The position numbers and the translations under genes were made by a program. A DNA stretch of 64,000 bases from positions 29,440,213 through 29,504,212 of the forward strand of contig OZ234493.1 in the NCBI GenBank assembly GCA_965153455.1, in the 5' to 3' direction. The notes beneath the pieces were generated by a model. That model searched no databases. It worked only from the letters and a program-made list of their open reading frames with translations, and was not told the DNA's origin. Shown here piece after piece: positions 13,027-25,556 of this stretch; the stretch's first letter is position 1, and each line of letters opens with the position of its first letter. This stretch comes from Sphagnum compactum (Eukaryota; Bryophyta; Sphagnopsida; Sphagnales).

Positions 13027-14400
13027 CCATATAAAAAAACGGTGCAGTGCCAGTTGCACTGCGGAGTGCGGTTCGTCGGCGTCGCCCCAAACGTCGTCGT
13101 GCATATAAAAAAACGGTGGAGTGCCCTATTGCAGTGCCAGTTGCACTCAGCACTATGGTTCGTCGCGCCAAACGACACGTCGCTCGTTTGTGTCATTTGT
13201 TGATGAGTGTGAACACCGGCAAGCATGGAACCGAGCGCAAGCCTTGCAATGCGTGTCAGCACTTTATCCAAACTGATCGCATGGCCAACAAGACGCAACG
13301 TTTCGTTCGCTGCGTCCATTGCACTGACGCGTTTGAGAAGGGTGTTCCTGGTGCTCGTGAGGCCATCGATGTGTGAGGGGTAAAGAACGCCATGGAGTCA
13401 CATTTGCGTCAGTGCAAGTTTTACGAAATGCAGGACATGCAGATGTCTGATCCGGAGCCCAGCACCTCTCAAGCTCAACATCTCGGGGCTGGGCCGCCGA
13501 CTTCCTCGCGGACGTCGACCAACCACAACAGCTCCAAGCGAGCACGCCAGCAGCCAATCCTCAAATATTGTCCGGCTCCTATTCTGAATGAGGAGAAGAT
13601 CAAATTCCATAGCCTCTTGCTGGAGTTCCAGGCCGAAGCCAACCTTCCCGAGTCATTTGTCAGCCGGTAGAGCTTTCGGCGCCTCATCAAGTTTTGCAAT
13701 GCGGAAGCCGCAAAAGCGCTACCTACCCGCCAACTTCTGGGAGGCCCAATCTTGAACAAGTACGCGGACATGGTGATCATGCAACGTTGAAGGTGGCGGC
13801 ACCACCTAGTTCGGGAAAACGTGTCAACTTCTTGTTTGACGCTTGGGAAAATATCACAAAAACCCACATTCTCAGTGTCATTTTGTCATTGGTGGGCCTC
13901 TGCGTCACGTTCGGCACATTCACTTGTGGAAGTCGACATGACGGCCTGGCCATCGCCGAGCATCTTGAGAGCATCCTGCTATCGATGATTGCCCAAGGTT
14001 GGGATGTTGGCGTCGTCGTCACTGACAACGCCGGCAATTGTGCCCGAGCTCGACGCATCCTGGCATTGCACTGGCCCAAGATCGTGTTCCTGTTCTGTTA
14101 TGCACACCAAATCAATCTGTTGGTCAAGGACGTCATCGCCACCGGCTGGCAAATTACGGTCTGGCGCACACCATTATCTCGACATTGAACAAGTCGACAG
14201 CGAAGTGGCTGCCTCGTTTGCACGACGTTATGAAGGCGACGAACGGGTACACTTTGGCTCTTGTCCAAATGGCCGACACGCGATGGAACTCAGTTCAAGG
14301 GATGTTAGCGTCGTTGCTGCGGGTGAGATCGGCCTGCTAGATGTTCATCCTGCGCTAGAGCTCACACGCCGAAGGGCAAGAAGTTGACGCGTTTTCCGAA
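13027..14400 (+). pseudogene. hAT-like (DUF659) transposase relic
   Basis: Broken reading frames run left to right. An early Cys/His cluster (CNAC, then RCVHC, and after a stop SHLRQC) resembles a BED-type zinc finger. A DUF659-like part follows at about 13,716-14,160, with FDAWENITK, VTDNAGNCARAR and FCYAHQINLLVKDV. The last two blocks are hallmarks of hAT-superfamily transposase-like proteins. In-frame stops (near 13,374, 13,668 and 13,788) and frame changes show it is dead. The C-terminal hAT dimerisation region is missing, so the right side is truncated. It is GC-richer than its surroundings. A tandem duplication near 13,027-13,170 repeats the CATATAAAAAAACGGTG phrase. No target-site duplication was found. 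Confidence 0.75.
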
Positions 14401-17400
14401 GTGCATTAATTTAATATTTTCTTCAACATCAACTTCTTGTGTGAGCTGATTTAATATTTTCCACAAACCTGTCTCCCAGGTGTGTTCAAAAAGTCATGAA
14501 CTTATGTAAGTCATTTCTCCATCGTTATTTTCTGATGCAATACAACAATTGGAGGTGGAACACACCATAGCTAGTTGACAGTTGTTAGTGTAATGTGTGG
14601 GACAACAATGGCTTATTTAACGTTCTGAGAATCCTGCCGCTGGTTGTGGGCTACAACATATCCCATTCCTTAAAATTGACAATAGAAGTCAATTAAGCAT
14701 TTAAATCCAGGACGAAGGCATACTGAAAATATACTATAGGGTGGGTAAGCCACTGCTGTCCGGCAGAATGGCATTCTGCCCTGGTGACCAAGGACAGAGC
14801 CCGTGGCCCTGAGAGAGGTGCCTTACCCAGCATAAGAACTGAGGAGATGCATCTTGATGGGTGGCTGAGATTGCCTTTTTAAAAACCTGCCTCCACTCCA
14901 GGGATCTTACAACCCCTGCTCCAGGAACCTTTAGTGAAATCTCCTGCTCCCTGCGCCTGGAGCGAGAAATTGAACTTTGAGAGTGCCCCCAGTTTGTACT
15001 ACATAATTGATTGAGGGTGTTATGTTCATTTATTTTGTGTCTAGCTTCCCCCCTACCTATCCTCCTGTTATCACATTTATTGAAAAAATCCGTGTGGTGA
15101 TGTTGCGTCTACTGCCAGATGTATATAGAGTTCAACTTCCACTGAGAGAAAGAAATTAGTTCAGTACAGACTGCAAGACCTGGACAACAGCTGAGGTACC
15201 TATCACCAGAAGCAAGTCACCACCTGTCAAGCCATTGTGTGCGCACTCCACTACTTCTTCCTCATGACACTCTCCAAACCATGCAACATGTGATCAACGC
15301 AATCCATAGCACCGTTTGCAGCAAGGCAGCTGAACTGAATATTTGCCTCTTTTGCCATGGGCTGGTGCTGTCTATACTCCATGTGGAGATATGTCCCCAT
15401 TCAACCCAACCAATTCATTCCATTACTAAGGAGTTAACAAAAGCAATGGAAGGTGAAAAAAAGACACTGAGACTTTGTATAAATCTACTACTTCGACAGA
15501 TAACAGATTCTTGCCCAGAATCTCAGGCCTTCATTGTAGCCTCTTCAAAAATGGACCACTAAAATAGACTGTCAAATTTTTAGTGATATCTGGAGCTGAG
15601 AAATGCAGGTGGGGTTGAGTATGATCATCTTCGATGATTGGATATTCAAGGAAGACAAGTGCAGCATGAGCCCCAAACATTAGTTACATGTCAAATTTGG
15701 TTGAGTTTGTTGAAAACCTTCATACCTACAGAAGGGGGGTAAGCAAGAGAAACTGATTCTCAAGTGCTGGACAAATGGGCCACATCCAGATCAATCTGTA
15801 TGTTGACACAGTAACAGCAGTGTGTCCTCCACATGGAAGCATGCAGCTCCACAGCATTGCTGCACAACTGTGAACAGTTTGAGTTTTCATGCAGTCATGG
15901 TCATGAGATGAAACGGTGATACTCTAAAGCTCGATGCAATATACATCAATAGAAGATATCATGCTTATGGACTGCTATTGCATATGGCTGGCCTAACAGG
16001 GATGCCAGAATCATGTCAACAGCTGAGGCATAAAAAGGTGTTCACTGGCAAACTTTTAGTCATGCTCTGCAGAAACCAAAAGTGAATCAGCAACAACTAC
16101 TTTTCAGACTTGGATCACACCCCTAAAAGGAGCACTAGCCAGGTGTTTGCACCTTTATGAAATGCTTGTGGTTATTCTAGCTTCGTCAAGTCCCTTCATT
16201 TGTTAAATAATTGAACATGTGCAAATTGACAAACGTTTCATGGAACTTGCATTTGTGAGGCCAGCAAAGCGATTGTAGTTGAGCCAAGATGGTGTAAAGC
16301 TTGCTGTGGCAATCACACCAGCACTGTAACACTGCCAATGCGTAATGCCTTGCATTTTGGTGGTGCTGCCGCAACAATGCGTCTGCAAATTCGCCCAATC
16401 CTTTCCTTTATCCTTCACTGCTGTCCATGCTCTAGAATCTCCCACCTCATTCAAGCCCAGGAGAAGCGCCATAGTTTCCATTATAAACTAAGAGCTGAAC
16501 ATTCAACTGCTGCACCTAGGTACCCATAGAGCTATTCTCTAATCTGACATATTTAGGGTTCAAACAAACACTAGGAGACCAGCACTGCTCTCCCTCTGGA
16601 ACACTCCATTTTCTCCACCCGATCCCAAACACTTATGCTGCCCTTATTTGTAACCCCAGAGTGAATCCTCAGAACCTGAGCAAGGCCCTACCTTTGTCAC
16701 GGCCTTCAGTGGAGCAGAATAGCCAATGGGTCCACTTGTATCAAATCCCTATATCAAATGCACAGCTAGAGTAGTGGCTGCATTGTCATCTTTCTTTTCA
16801 CCTGAGACTAGCGTATGAAGGGAGATGTTCAACACAGAAATTGGAGTCAATACGTCTGAGTACATCTCAATCCTTGAATCTGGAGTACTAGTTGCATTTC
16901 CGATTAGGTGATGAGACAAGCTGCAACGATTGTCATGGGGCACTGGAGAAATTTTCAACTACATTGCTAGCCAAACTGCCACTCTTCCCCTGGCATTTAT
17001 CACATCTGTCCATTCCTTTGATGACACGAACAGAATTGTTTTTTGAAGGATTGGATGGGGCCTTGCTCTCGTCTCCAGCCAGAAAAACAAGGACGATGAG
17101 GGCAGCTTGCAGTCTCGTCACAGTTGGAGCGGCGCAAGTTACTAATAACCAGGCCCTTGAATATCTGTTTTCTCATTCCTCCCTTCAAATGTTTTGAGGG
17201 AGCGAACAGAAGTGGCGAACAGGCATATGCACAGCGAGGGCAAACCGATCGATTGCGCATTCGCACCTCAGGTGGTGGGCCCGCCAAGCGGATTCGCTAG
17301 GGTTACCACTTGCCTCCTAAGAGGCAAATATCTGGGGCTACTGTGTCGACAATCGGAACGTGCGGTTCTCCTCTGTTGCTTTACGCGCTGTTTCGCATCT

Positions 17401-17550
17401 TCTTTCTGCTGCACGAGTAGTCTGCTGGCCCTGCCTTGTGGCGTCGAAGCTGAAGTTGGCCGTTGCCGTTCGTATCGATCGTTTAGGAACATCTCCCATT
17501 CTTCTTTTTCTTCTTCTGCACACAGATCACCGAGATTGCGCGACCGCCTT
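14401..17550. other. Unclassified intergenic DNA
   Basis: No ORF here carries a recognisable domain. The part at about 14.72-15.0 kb has a higher GC content and several CTCC/CAGG-rich phrases. At 17.2-17.55 kb the sequence becomes GC-rich, leading into the tandem array. Overlapping ORFs on both strands at 17.0-17.6 kb are the result of high GC and few stops, not evidence of a gene. Confidence 0.4.
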
Positions 17551-18785
17551 GCAAGCTGACGAAGAGGCGGACCACGACCACTACCCACCACTCTCTGATA
17601 TTTGTGCTCCAATACTGCATCGATCCAACTAGCACAGTGCACTGCATCTTCTTTTGCCGCATCGAGATCTGGCGCCCGACCTACAAGCTGACGAAGAGAC
17701 GAAGCACAACCGCGACCCCACCGCGTTCTGGTGTGTGCGCTACCAAGCTATACCGATCCAGCTTGGCTCCACCTTTTTCCGGATCGAGATATTTCCGCCC
17801 TGCAAGTTGACGAATAGACATACCATGACGGCAGACCCCGTCGCATTCTGGTGTCTATTCTACCGAGCTACACCGATCCAGCTAAGTTGCGCCTTCTTTT
17901 TTCGCATGGAGATCAGTCCCGTCCTGTAAGCTGACAAAGAGACGAACCACGTTGCACCTTCTTTTTTCGCCTGGAGATCAGTCCCTTCCTGTAAGCTGAC
18001 AAAGAGAGGAAGCACGACCGCAGAACCCACCGCCTTCTGGTGTGCGCGCTACCAAGCTACTCCGATCCGGCGGGGCTGCACCTTCATTTTCCGCGTCGAG
18101 ATCGGGTGGCCGCCCTTGCGAATTCACGAACAGATGAACCACGACCGCAGACCCCATCGCCTTCTGGTGTATGCGCTAGCAATCTAGACTACACCTTTCT
18201 TCGCATCGAGATTGGGCGCTCGCACCTGCAAGCAGACGAAGAGACGAACCACGACCGCAGACCCCACCGCCTTCTTGTGTCTGCGCTACCAAGCTACTCC
18301 GATCCGGCGAGGCTGCACCTTCATTTTCCGCATCGAGATCGGGTGGCCGCCCTTGCAAACTCACCAACAGATAAACCACGACCGCAGACCCCATCGCCTT
18401 CTGGTGTGTGCGCTACCAATCTAGACTACACCTTCTTTCTCCGCATCGAGATTGGGCGCTCGCACCTGCAAGCAGACGAAGAGCCGAACCACGACCGCAG
18501 ACCCCACCGCCTTCCGGTGTGTGCGCTACCAAGCTACTCCGATCCGGGGAGGCTGCACCTTCATTTTCCGCGTCGAGATCGGGTGGCCGCCCCTGCAAAC
18601 TGACGAAGAGATGAACCACGACCGCAGACCCCATCGCCTTCTGGTGTGTGCGCTACCAATCTAGACTACACCTTTTTCCGCATCGAGCTTGGGCGCTCGC
18701 ATCTGCAAGCAGACGAAGAGACGAACCACGACCGCAGACCCCACCGCCTTCTGGTGTGTCGCGCTACCAAGCTACATCGATCCAG
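17551..18785 (+). repeat. GC-rich tandem array with ~240-bp higher-order unit
   Basis: A monomer built around 'GACGAAGAG', 'ACCACGACCGCAGACCCCA', 'CGCCTTCTGGTGTGTGCGCT' and 'CGCATCGAGAT' recurs about ten times. In the better-preserved part, the ACCACGACCGCAGACC phrase lies near 18138, 18248, 18377, 18490, 18617 and 18727. The spacings alternate at about 110 and 128 bp, so two monomer types alternate in a unit of about 240 bp. Copies are degenerate at the left (17.55-18.0 kb) and cleaner at the right. The ORFs of 70-187 codons inside it are by-products of the repeat. It lies about 430 bp upstream of the NLR start codon. Confidence 0.8.
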
Positions 18786-19213
18786 CCCGCACATAGCGCT
18801 GCACCTGACCGATCCCCGTACTGCACCATGCTTTTCGCCCTTCTGCACCCGCACAGATACTTAGTGAAGGAAGGCTGAGCCTGTGGGCGATTGTGCCATC
18901 TCGCATCAGTTCCTACTTCTACCTTACGAATCTCATCTCTGCTGCACGGAGTTTCACAACGCGTAATCAGACCAACTCTTCCGCAATCTCGTAAACGGTA
19001 ATGCCACCCACGAGTGATGGCCGATGTGAGTAAAAACCCAACCCATCATGCACCCTTTTCTTTTCGCCCGATCGTTTTGGGGCATCCATTCTTGAGCAAA
19101 ACACAACTCGCATCGACATTCCTAATCGTTTTTTTATCCAAAGTTCTTTATTTCGAAGGTGGTGAGGGCGATCAATTGTTTGTGAGGGTGGAACTGGGGT
19201 TTTCGATGTGCAG

Positions 19214-22200
19214 ATGCGTCCCGTGACTCAAGTGTGGCCACCTGACGACCACAAGGGTCCCATTCATTTTGACGTCGTGTTCTTCCACGGCTTCCAATTC
19301 GGGCAGGATGCACAAAACATGTGGAAAACGACATGGTCAACACTAAACCACCCGGAAACATGTTGGCCCCAAGAATGGCTGGGACCAGAATTGGGTGACA
19401 CTGTCCGAATCTTGCTCGTCTCGTACGATGCATATGCCACCAAATCCAAGTCCCATAGATTTGGAAATACTGAAGATGTTTCACATATTGCAAAGAATTT
19501 GGTGCAAAGCTTGGTGACCAGGTTTGATTAAGAACTTATATTTTTAATTGTTTGTTGTAAAGATTGCATGGATTTAGGATTTAACATGCACACAAATTAA
19601 CTATACTCTAAAATTACAAATAGGTATTAGAAATATTGGTGTTTCAAATATGTTGTAACTTCCAGAAGCATGCCTTTGTGGAAGACAAAGGGGTGATGAA
19701 TTTAGATCTAAACTATAAATTCCATCCAAACTATAAAATTCATTGTAGATTGTTCTTTTTAAGGTGTCTATGTGCAAGTTGCAAGTATTCTGAACTTAAA
19801 CATACAAGAGGCATTCACTTGCACTTGTGGGATGTACAAAATTTACAGTGAGCACATCTTATCATATTGATTGTAAAAGAGTGGCACACATGGCTATTAT
19901 GTGGTCGTTTAATCTTGTGTTTGTTTGATCTTGATCTACAGTCGCAAGTGGAAGTTGGGCCAAGAACACCCCTTTGTCCTTGTAGGGCATAGCTTTGGTG
20001 GTATTGTCATCGAAAGCTTGGTCATTGAGATTCATAGGATATCTCGACAACAACATCGTGACAATCTAGGGAAAAGAGATGTTGGAAATGCAAATGCTTT
20101 TCTCAAAAATATGGCAGGGGTGGCCTTTTATGCAATACCACATGTTGGGTCACGACAATTAATCGAATATATTTGTAGACAATGTGAAATCAGTTTCCAC
20201 TCCAAGCAATCGGCCAAAGCAATTATCTTGGAAAATATTGATTCCTCCATATCCAAGGCAGCAGATTTGTCAAATGGTTTCTTTAACATACTTCCAAGTT
20301 GCACAAATGTTTATGGTGTTTATGCTTTCATCGAAACCCAACCTATTGATGATAATGTGGTAAGTGATGAGCATTGTCAATTGTGCAATGGATCGCTACT
20401 ATTTAAAGACTATTGTATAAAAACTCAATAAGATTGGAAAACATTTTGGTTTGCAGGGTATGATTGTGGAATATGGACCAGCCCAAATTCCAGGACACAA
20501 ATCTTATAGAGTTGAAGGTTGTGATCATTTCAATGTTTGCAAGCCACCTGATCAAGACCATCCAAGTTATGATATGCTTCTACAATTTTTGGAGGGGTGT
20601 CGAAAGGTAATAATTGTAGTCCAACTTACAAATATTGGAGATTAGTATCAGTCAAAGTTGAATTTATTGATTTGTCAATGTCTATGTTGATTAGCAATAT
20701 CTGAAGTTGATTAATGTTTACGTCTTCAATGTACTAGCGTAGAAGAAGTTGCAAGGCTCATGTAGGATGTTGGAATGTACCAAATGGATAAGGCAAAATA
20801 ACAATTTCAATTGAGACCACCCAAATTGAAAGATTTTTTGCAATGTGCATATTTTTTATCAAAGCATATGGTACAGATACTAAATTTAAAGATTTATAAA
20901 CCTTTTCACACAAAGGGCAACCTTGGGGCAACCTTCATATTTTTGTTTTTTACATTCCTCCTTGGGTTTTATGGATCTTCCTTATTGTTTTTGTCAATGA
21001 AAGTTGGCTAGGACATTGAAGCAATTTGTGAATGTAAAAGGATTGATTGTAGCTTGTACTCTTAATGGGCAAAGTTTGATTTTCTTTGTTATTTATCAAA
21101 ATGCAAGTTATGGGTTGCAAGGACTAAATGAGTTTGCGGTTATGTAGGATTTTCTATCGAGGCATGCAATCCTACCAACATTGCCAAAACATTTGATTGG
21201 GTTGGTTGAATCTATTGCCAATGTTAAGCGAAAAATTGTGGACAACCATATGCTAGCTGTGGTTGGAATGGGTGGAATTGGGAAGACAACATTGGTGAAG
21301 AAACTTTATCATCAAATACATGCTGATTTTAACAAATCAATTTTTTTGGAAAATGTCAAAAAACGTGACATTGTGGAAGTTCAAAAGAAACTCATCATGG
21401 ACTTGTGTGGCTTGAAATTGTCGGATCACACAACTTATCTTACATATTTTAAAGAATGTTGGGTAGAAATGAAAATACTCGTGGTCATTGATGATGTTGA
21501 GGAGACTCAAATAATTGAGCTATTGGGCAAAGACATAGGTGGCATCAAAAGAAGTGAAAATGGCAGTAGAATCATTATGACAGGGCGAAATTGGAAAGAT
21601 TTTGAAAATGTTATACCTAAAGATGGGCAGTTTGGAATGGACGAACTTAATCATACACAAGCAATGGAGCTTTTTTCTTGGAAAGCTTTTGGACAATCAA
21701 TACCTCCTAATGATTTTGCATCCATCACAAATGAGGTGGTACATGCATGCCAAGGGCTACCATTAAGCCTTGAGGTCACAGGTTCATGGCTTTGTACCAA
21801 AAAAACTTCACGAGAATGGAAAGAAAGTTTATTTCGTTTAAAGAATGCCGAACCTTTTGGTGGGGGTCGTATTGACAATGATAAGCTTTGGGGGCAACTA
21901 AGGATTTGTTATTATGACCTCGCCAATGAAGAACGTGAAATGTTTTTAGATATTGCTTGTTTTTTTTCAAAATATAATTCAAAATTTGAAAGCATTTGGC
22001 AATGGCCAAGGCAAGATGGGATCACAATTCAAAAAGCCTTACAAATATGGGCGGTGTCATCACAACATTCACCAATGATTTGTTTACAAAATTTGATGGA
22101 TAGATCACTTGTCAAGGTGAATGATAAAGGTAATTTGGTGATGCATGATCAATTACGTTATATGGGTCGACAAATTGTAAGAGAAGCTTCTTGTTATGAA

Positions 22201-23400
22201 TGTCGTAAACAAAGTAGGATTTGGGACAAGGAGGAAGCAAGAATGGTCCTTTTTAATGAAAAGGTATTTATTTCATCCTCAAATGTTCTTGAACTTTTAA
22301 ATTGTTTACCTTGATGGTTAAAACAACATTATGTGAAGTGTTACATATATGTATCAAAATCTAAGTCCATTCATGGCAATGCATATAAATTGGGGATGAG
22401 TTCCTTGAACTAATTGGTGTGGTGCTTTGTTGGTTTTTAGGTCACTTCGAATATTCAAGCCATGTGGTTGCCAGAAAATCTAGAACTACCACAAGAAGCA
22501 GCAACAACAAACTTTCACAAAATGAAGAAATTGCGAATGCTCATCATGGAAAGAGCTAGTGAGGCATTCATAGAATCTTGTTTTGGACAACATTTTCGCC
22601 AATTGAAATGGCTCCACATAAATTCTCACATGAAACAACTTCCTAAATCCATGCAACACCTTAATGGTTTAACTGTTTTGCAATTGCAAAATTGTCAAAA
22701 CTTGGTGTTCATACCAGAATTTGTCATAAGTAACATGACTTTACTAATGCATTTGGACTTCTATAACTGTTCGTCACTTATTGCGCTACCAATGACAATT
22801 GGGCAGTTGAAACATTTGACCGAACTACAGTTGGTACATTGTGAAAATCTTAAGGAGCTTCCTCAAAGCATTGGCAACCTCTCTTCATTATCAATGTTGA
22901 ACTTATCTTGGTGTAAGTCCATTGAATCATTACCAACAACGATTGGTCAATTGCAACATTTGACCCAGCTACGGTTGGTACAATGTGAAAGTCTTCAAGA
23001 GCTTCCTCAAAGCATTGGCAACCTCTCTTCATTATCAATGTTGAACTTAGCTTGGTGTAAGTCCATTGAATCATTACCAAGAACGATTGGTCAATTGCAA
23101 CATTTGACCGAGCTAAACTTGCAAGTATGTGTAAATCTTAAGGAGCTTCCTCAAAGCATTGGCAACCTTTCTTCATTATCAATGTTGGACTTAGTTGGTT
23201 GTAACTCCATTGAATCATTACCAACAACGATTGGTCAATTGCAACATTTGACCCAGCTATGGTTGGTAGGATGTGAAAATCTTAAGGAGATTCCTGAAAG
23301 CATTGGCAACCTTTCTTCATTATCAATGTTGGATTTTTATGGTTGTAAGTCCATTGAATCATTATCAACAACGATTGGTCAATTCCAACATTTGACCTAG
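19214..23400 (+). CDS. Alpha/beta-hydrolase-NBS-LRR immune receptor (HNL class)
   Basis: This is a predicted intracellular NLR receptor. Five exons join in phase: 19214-19521, 19942-20359, 20457-20606, 21148-22263 and 22441-23400, giving 983 residues. Residues 1-292 form a SERAC1/lipase-like alpha/beta-hydrolase with the nucleophile elbow GHSFGG (Ser120) and a candidate catalytic His266 in GCDHF. Residues 293-664 form an NB-ARC domain: P-loop GMGGIGKTT (332-340), kinase-2 VVIDDVE, GSRIIMTGR, GLPLSLEV, FLDIACFF and MHD (624-626, followed by QLRYMGRQIV). These resemble the NB-ARC of TIR-type NLRs. LRRs fill 665-983. A hydrolase in place of TIR or CC is the HNL class reported from the liverwort Marchantia. 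The start is the first in-frame ATG; an in-frame stop lies upstream at 19163, and ATG sits directly after CAG, so a 5'UTR intron is possible. The frame ends at a TAG where sister repeats have CAG, so the original protein was probably longer. Confidence 0.85.
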
Positions 23401-24640
23401 CTACGGTTGGTGGCATGTGAAAATCTTAAAGAGTTTCCTCAAAGCATTGGCAACCTCTCTTCATTATCAATGTTGGACTTAACTTGGTGTATGTCCATTG
23501 AATCATTACCAACAACGATTGGTCAATTGCATCATTTGACCGAGCTACGGTTGGTAAATTGTCAAAATCTTAAAAAGCTTCCTAAAAGCATTGGCAACCT
23601 CTTTTCATTATCAATGTTGGACTTATTTGGTTGTAAGTCCATTAAATCATTACTAATAACAATTGGTCAATTGTAGCATTGGACCAAGCTATTGTTCTGA
23701 AAATGTGAAAATTTTAAGGAGGTCCCTTAGAGCATTACAAGCCTTTCTTTCATTATCAATCTTGCACTCATCTGGTTGTAAGTCCATTGAATCATTACCA
23801 ACAACGATTGGTCAATGGCAACACTTGACCAAACTATGTTTGCAAAGATGTGAAAATTTTAAAGAGCTTTCTAATTGCATTGCAAGCCTTTCTTCATTAT
23901 CAATATTAGACATATCTCATTGTAATTCCATTGAATCATTACCAACAACAATTGGTCAATTGCAACATTTGACCATACTATTGTTGCGAAAATGTGAAAA
24001 TTTTAAAGAGCTTCCTCAAAGTATTGCAAGCCTCTCTTCATTATCAATATTGGACATATGTAGCTATAATTCCATTGAATCATTACCAACGACGATTGGT
24101 CAAGTGCAACATTTGACCCAGCTATGGTTGGTAGGATGTGGAAATCTTAAGGAGGTTACTCAAAGCATTGTAAACCTCTCTTCATTATCAATGTTGGACT
24201 TATCTTTCCGTAAGTCAACTGAATCATTACCAACAATGATTGGTCAATTACATCATTTGACCAAGCTACTATTGGCAAGATGTGGAAATCTTAAGGAGTT
24301 TCCTCAAAGCATTACAAGCCTCTGTTCATTATGAATGTTGAATTTATCCGGCTATATATCCATTGAATCATTACCAACAACAATTGGTCAATTGCAACAT
24401 TTGACCAATCTACGGTTGACAAATTGTGAAAATCTTAAGGAGTTTCCTCAAAGCATTGCAAGCCTCTTTTCATTATTAATGTTGGACTTATCTGGTGTAA
24501 TTCCATTGAATCATTATTAACAACGATTGGTCAATTATAATGTCTGATTGAATTACAATTGATAGGTTGTGAAAATCTTAATGAGCTTCCTCAGAGCATT
24601 CCAAACCTCTTATCATTATCAATGATAATGATTTTAAGAT
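22783..24640 (+). repeat. 144-bp LRR-coding tandem repeats, decaying 3'
   Basis: About thirteen DNA-level repeats run with a 144-bp period (two 24-residue LRRs each: TTIGQLQHLTQL... then SIGNLSSLSMLNL...). The ACAATTGGTCAATTGCAACA phrase recurs at almost exact 144-bp steps, near 22,790, 22,934, 23,078 and onward. The first five are open. Then come TAG (23398-23400), TAG (23674-23676), a frame change near 23,690, TGA (24332-24334) and a lost base near 24,495. Both TAGs replace a glutamine codon of sister repeats. Regular spacing implies expansion by unequal crossing-over or slippage. The 3' half is pseudogenic unless a stop is removed by splicing, for which no sites were seen. Confidence 0.85.
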
Positions 24641-24839
24641 AATGTAATATTATTTACAGTAATTAATTTCTTTTATTGTAAGAATTTAAAATATATAATG
24701 TAAAAATATATGTTTTTAAAAAATAATTATTTAGTGTAACTTATAAGTAATAAATAAAATCATTTATAAATATTTATAAAAGTGATTCATTATGGATAAC
24801 AATAGTAGAAAAAACCTTAAAGGTCAATAAATAATTTTA

Positions 24840-25205
24840 AGAATTGAAATATTAATTTTAGCTTCCAAAAAAACAATTCAAAATTCAAAATCATTTTTCA
24901 GATGAAATAAGTTTTTGAATTTAAATAAAAATTTCAGAATTGAAATTTCAATTTTCAAATTCAAAATTGAAATGAACATTTTTAGACTCAATTTATAATT
25001 TTTTGAATTGAAATATTAATTCTAAGAATCTAAAATAATAATTCGAAATTACAATTTCAAGTTTCAAATCAAATAATTTTTTAATTTAAATTTAAAAAAT
25101 CAAAATTGAAACATTAATTGTTAGGATCGAAAATAATAATGAAGAATTCAAATAAAAAATTTTAAATCAAATAAGTTTTTTGAATTTAAATTAAAATTAA
25201 AAAAT
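24840..25205. repeat. AT-rich degenerate tandem repeats (~100 bp)
   Basis: Three diverged copies start near 24,840, 25,013 and 25,101. Each has a block like GAATTGAAATATTAATT, then AATAATAATTC, then CAAATAAGTTTTTTGAATTT. This may be an old satellite fragment or a MITE multimer. Nothing coding was seen. Confidence 0.4.
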
Positions 25206-25479
25206 TCAAATAAAATATATACAGAAATATATATTTATGATATATGTAATATATCGTAAATATAATTTTAATACATACATAAAAATACACCTTTACGTCA
25301 TTGTAGAGTACCTTTAGGATGTGACTAAATTGGTGTCTATTGCAACTAATGGGACATATCAACATATGCATGAATGAAAACAAACCTAAAATCCATCCAA
25401 CCGATAGGATGAAGTTTTCAATAATTACATCATAGTTGTAAGAGTTGCCAAAATACTTGAAATATGATCTTATAGTCGT

Positions 25480-25556
25480 AAATATTCCCAAACTTAGTTG
25501 CAAACAACTACAAGTCGCATGTAGTTGCAAACGAAGTGGTTACGTTTTGGCTGACT
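25480..25556. mobile_element. Possible decayed CACTA right end
   Basis: GTAGTTGCAAAC, CAACTACAAGTCGCATG and a terminal GACTAGTG resemble the subterminal TAGTTGCA repeats and the CTAGTAGTG terminus of the intact CACTA element at 43.8-50.9 kb. No partner end was found, so this is tentative. Confidence 0.3.

Noticed and set aside
15239-15562. 107-codon ORF
   Set aside because: Begins at a non-ATG codon, no recognised domain and no flanking exon; left unannotated.
17000-17642. Overlapping ORFs of 90-124 codons on both strands
   Set aside because: GC-rich, stop-poor DNA; no domain, no consistent start or splice pattern.
18040-18864. ORFs of 70-187 codons on both strands in the GC-rich array
   Set aside because: They repeat with the tandem monomer, exist in several overlapping frames and have no domain.
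19014-19226. TIR or kinase domain upstream of the NBS
   Set aside because: No TIR or kinase motif was found; the phase-matched exons give an alpha/beta-hydrolase instead.
22850-23080. Minus-strand ORF opposite the LRRs
   Set aside because: Shadow of the repeated LRR coding sequence.
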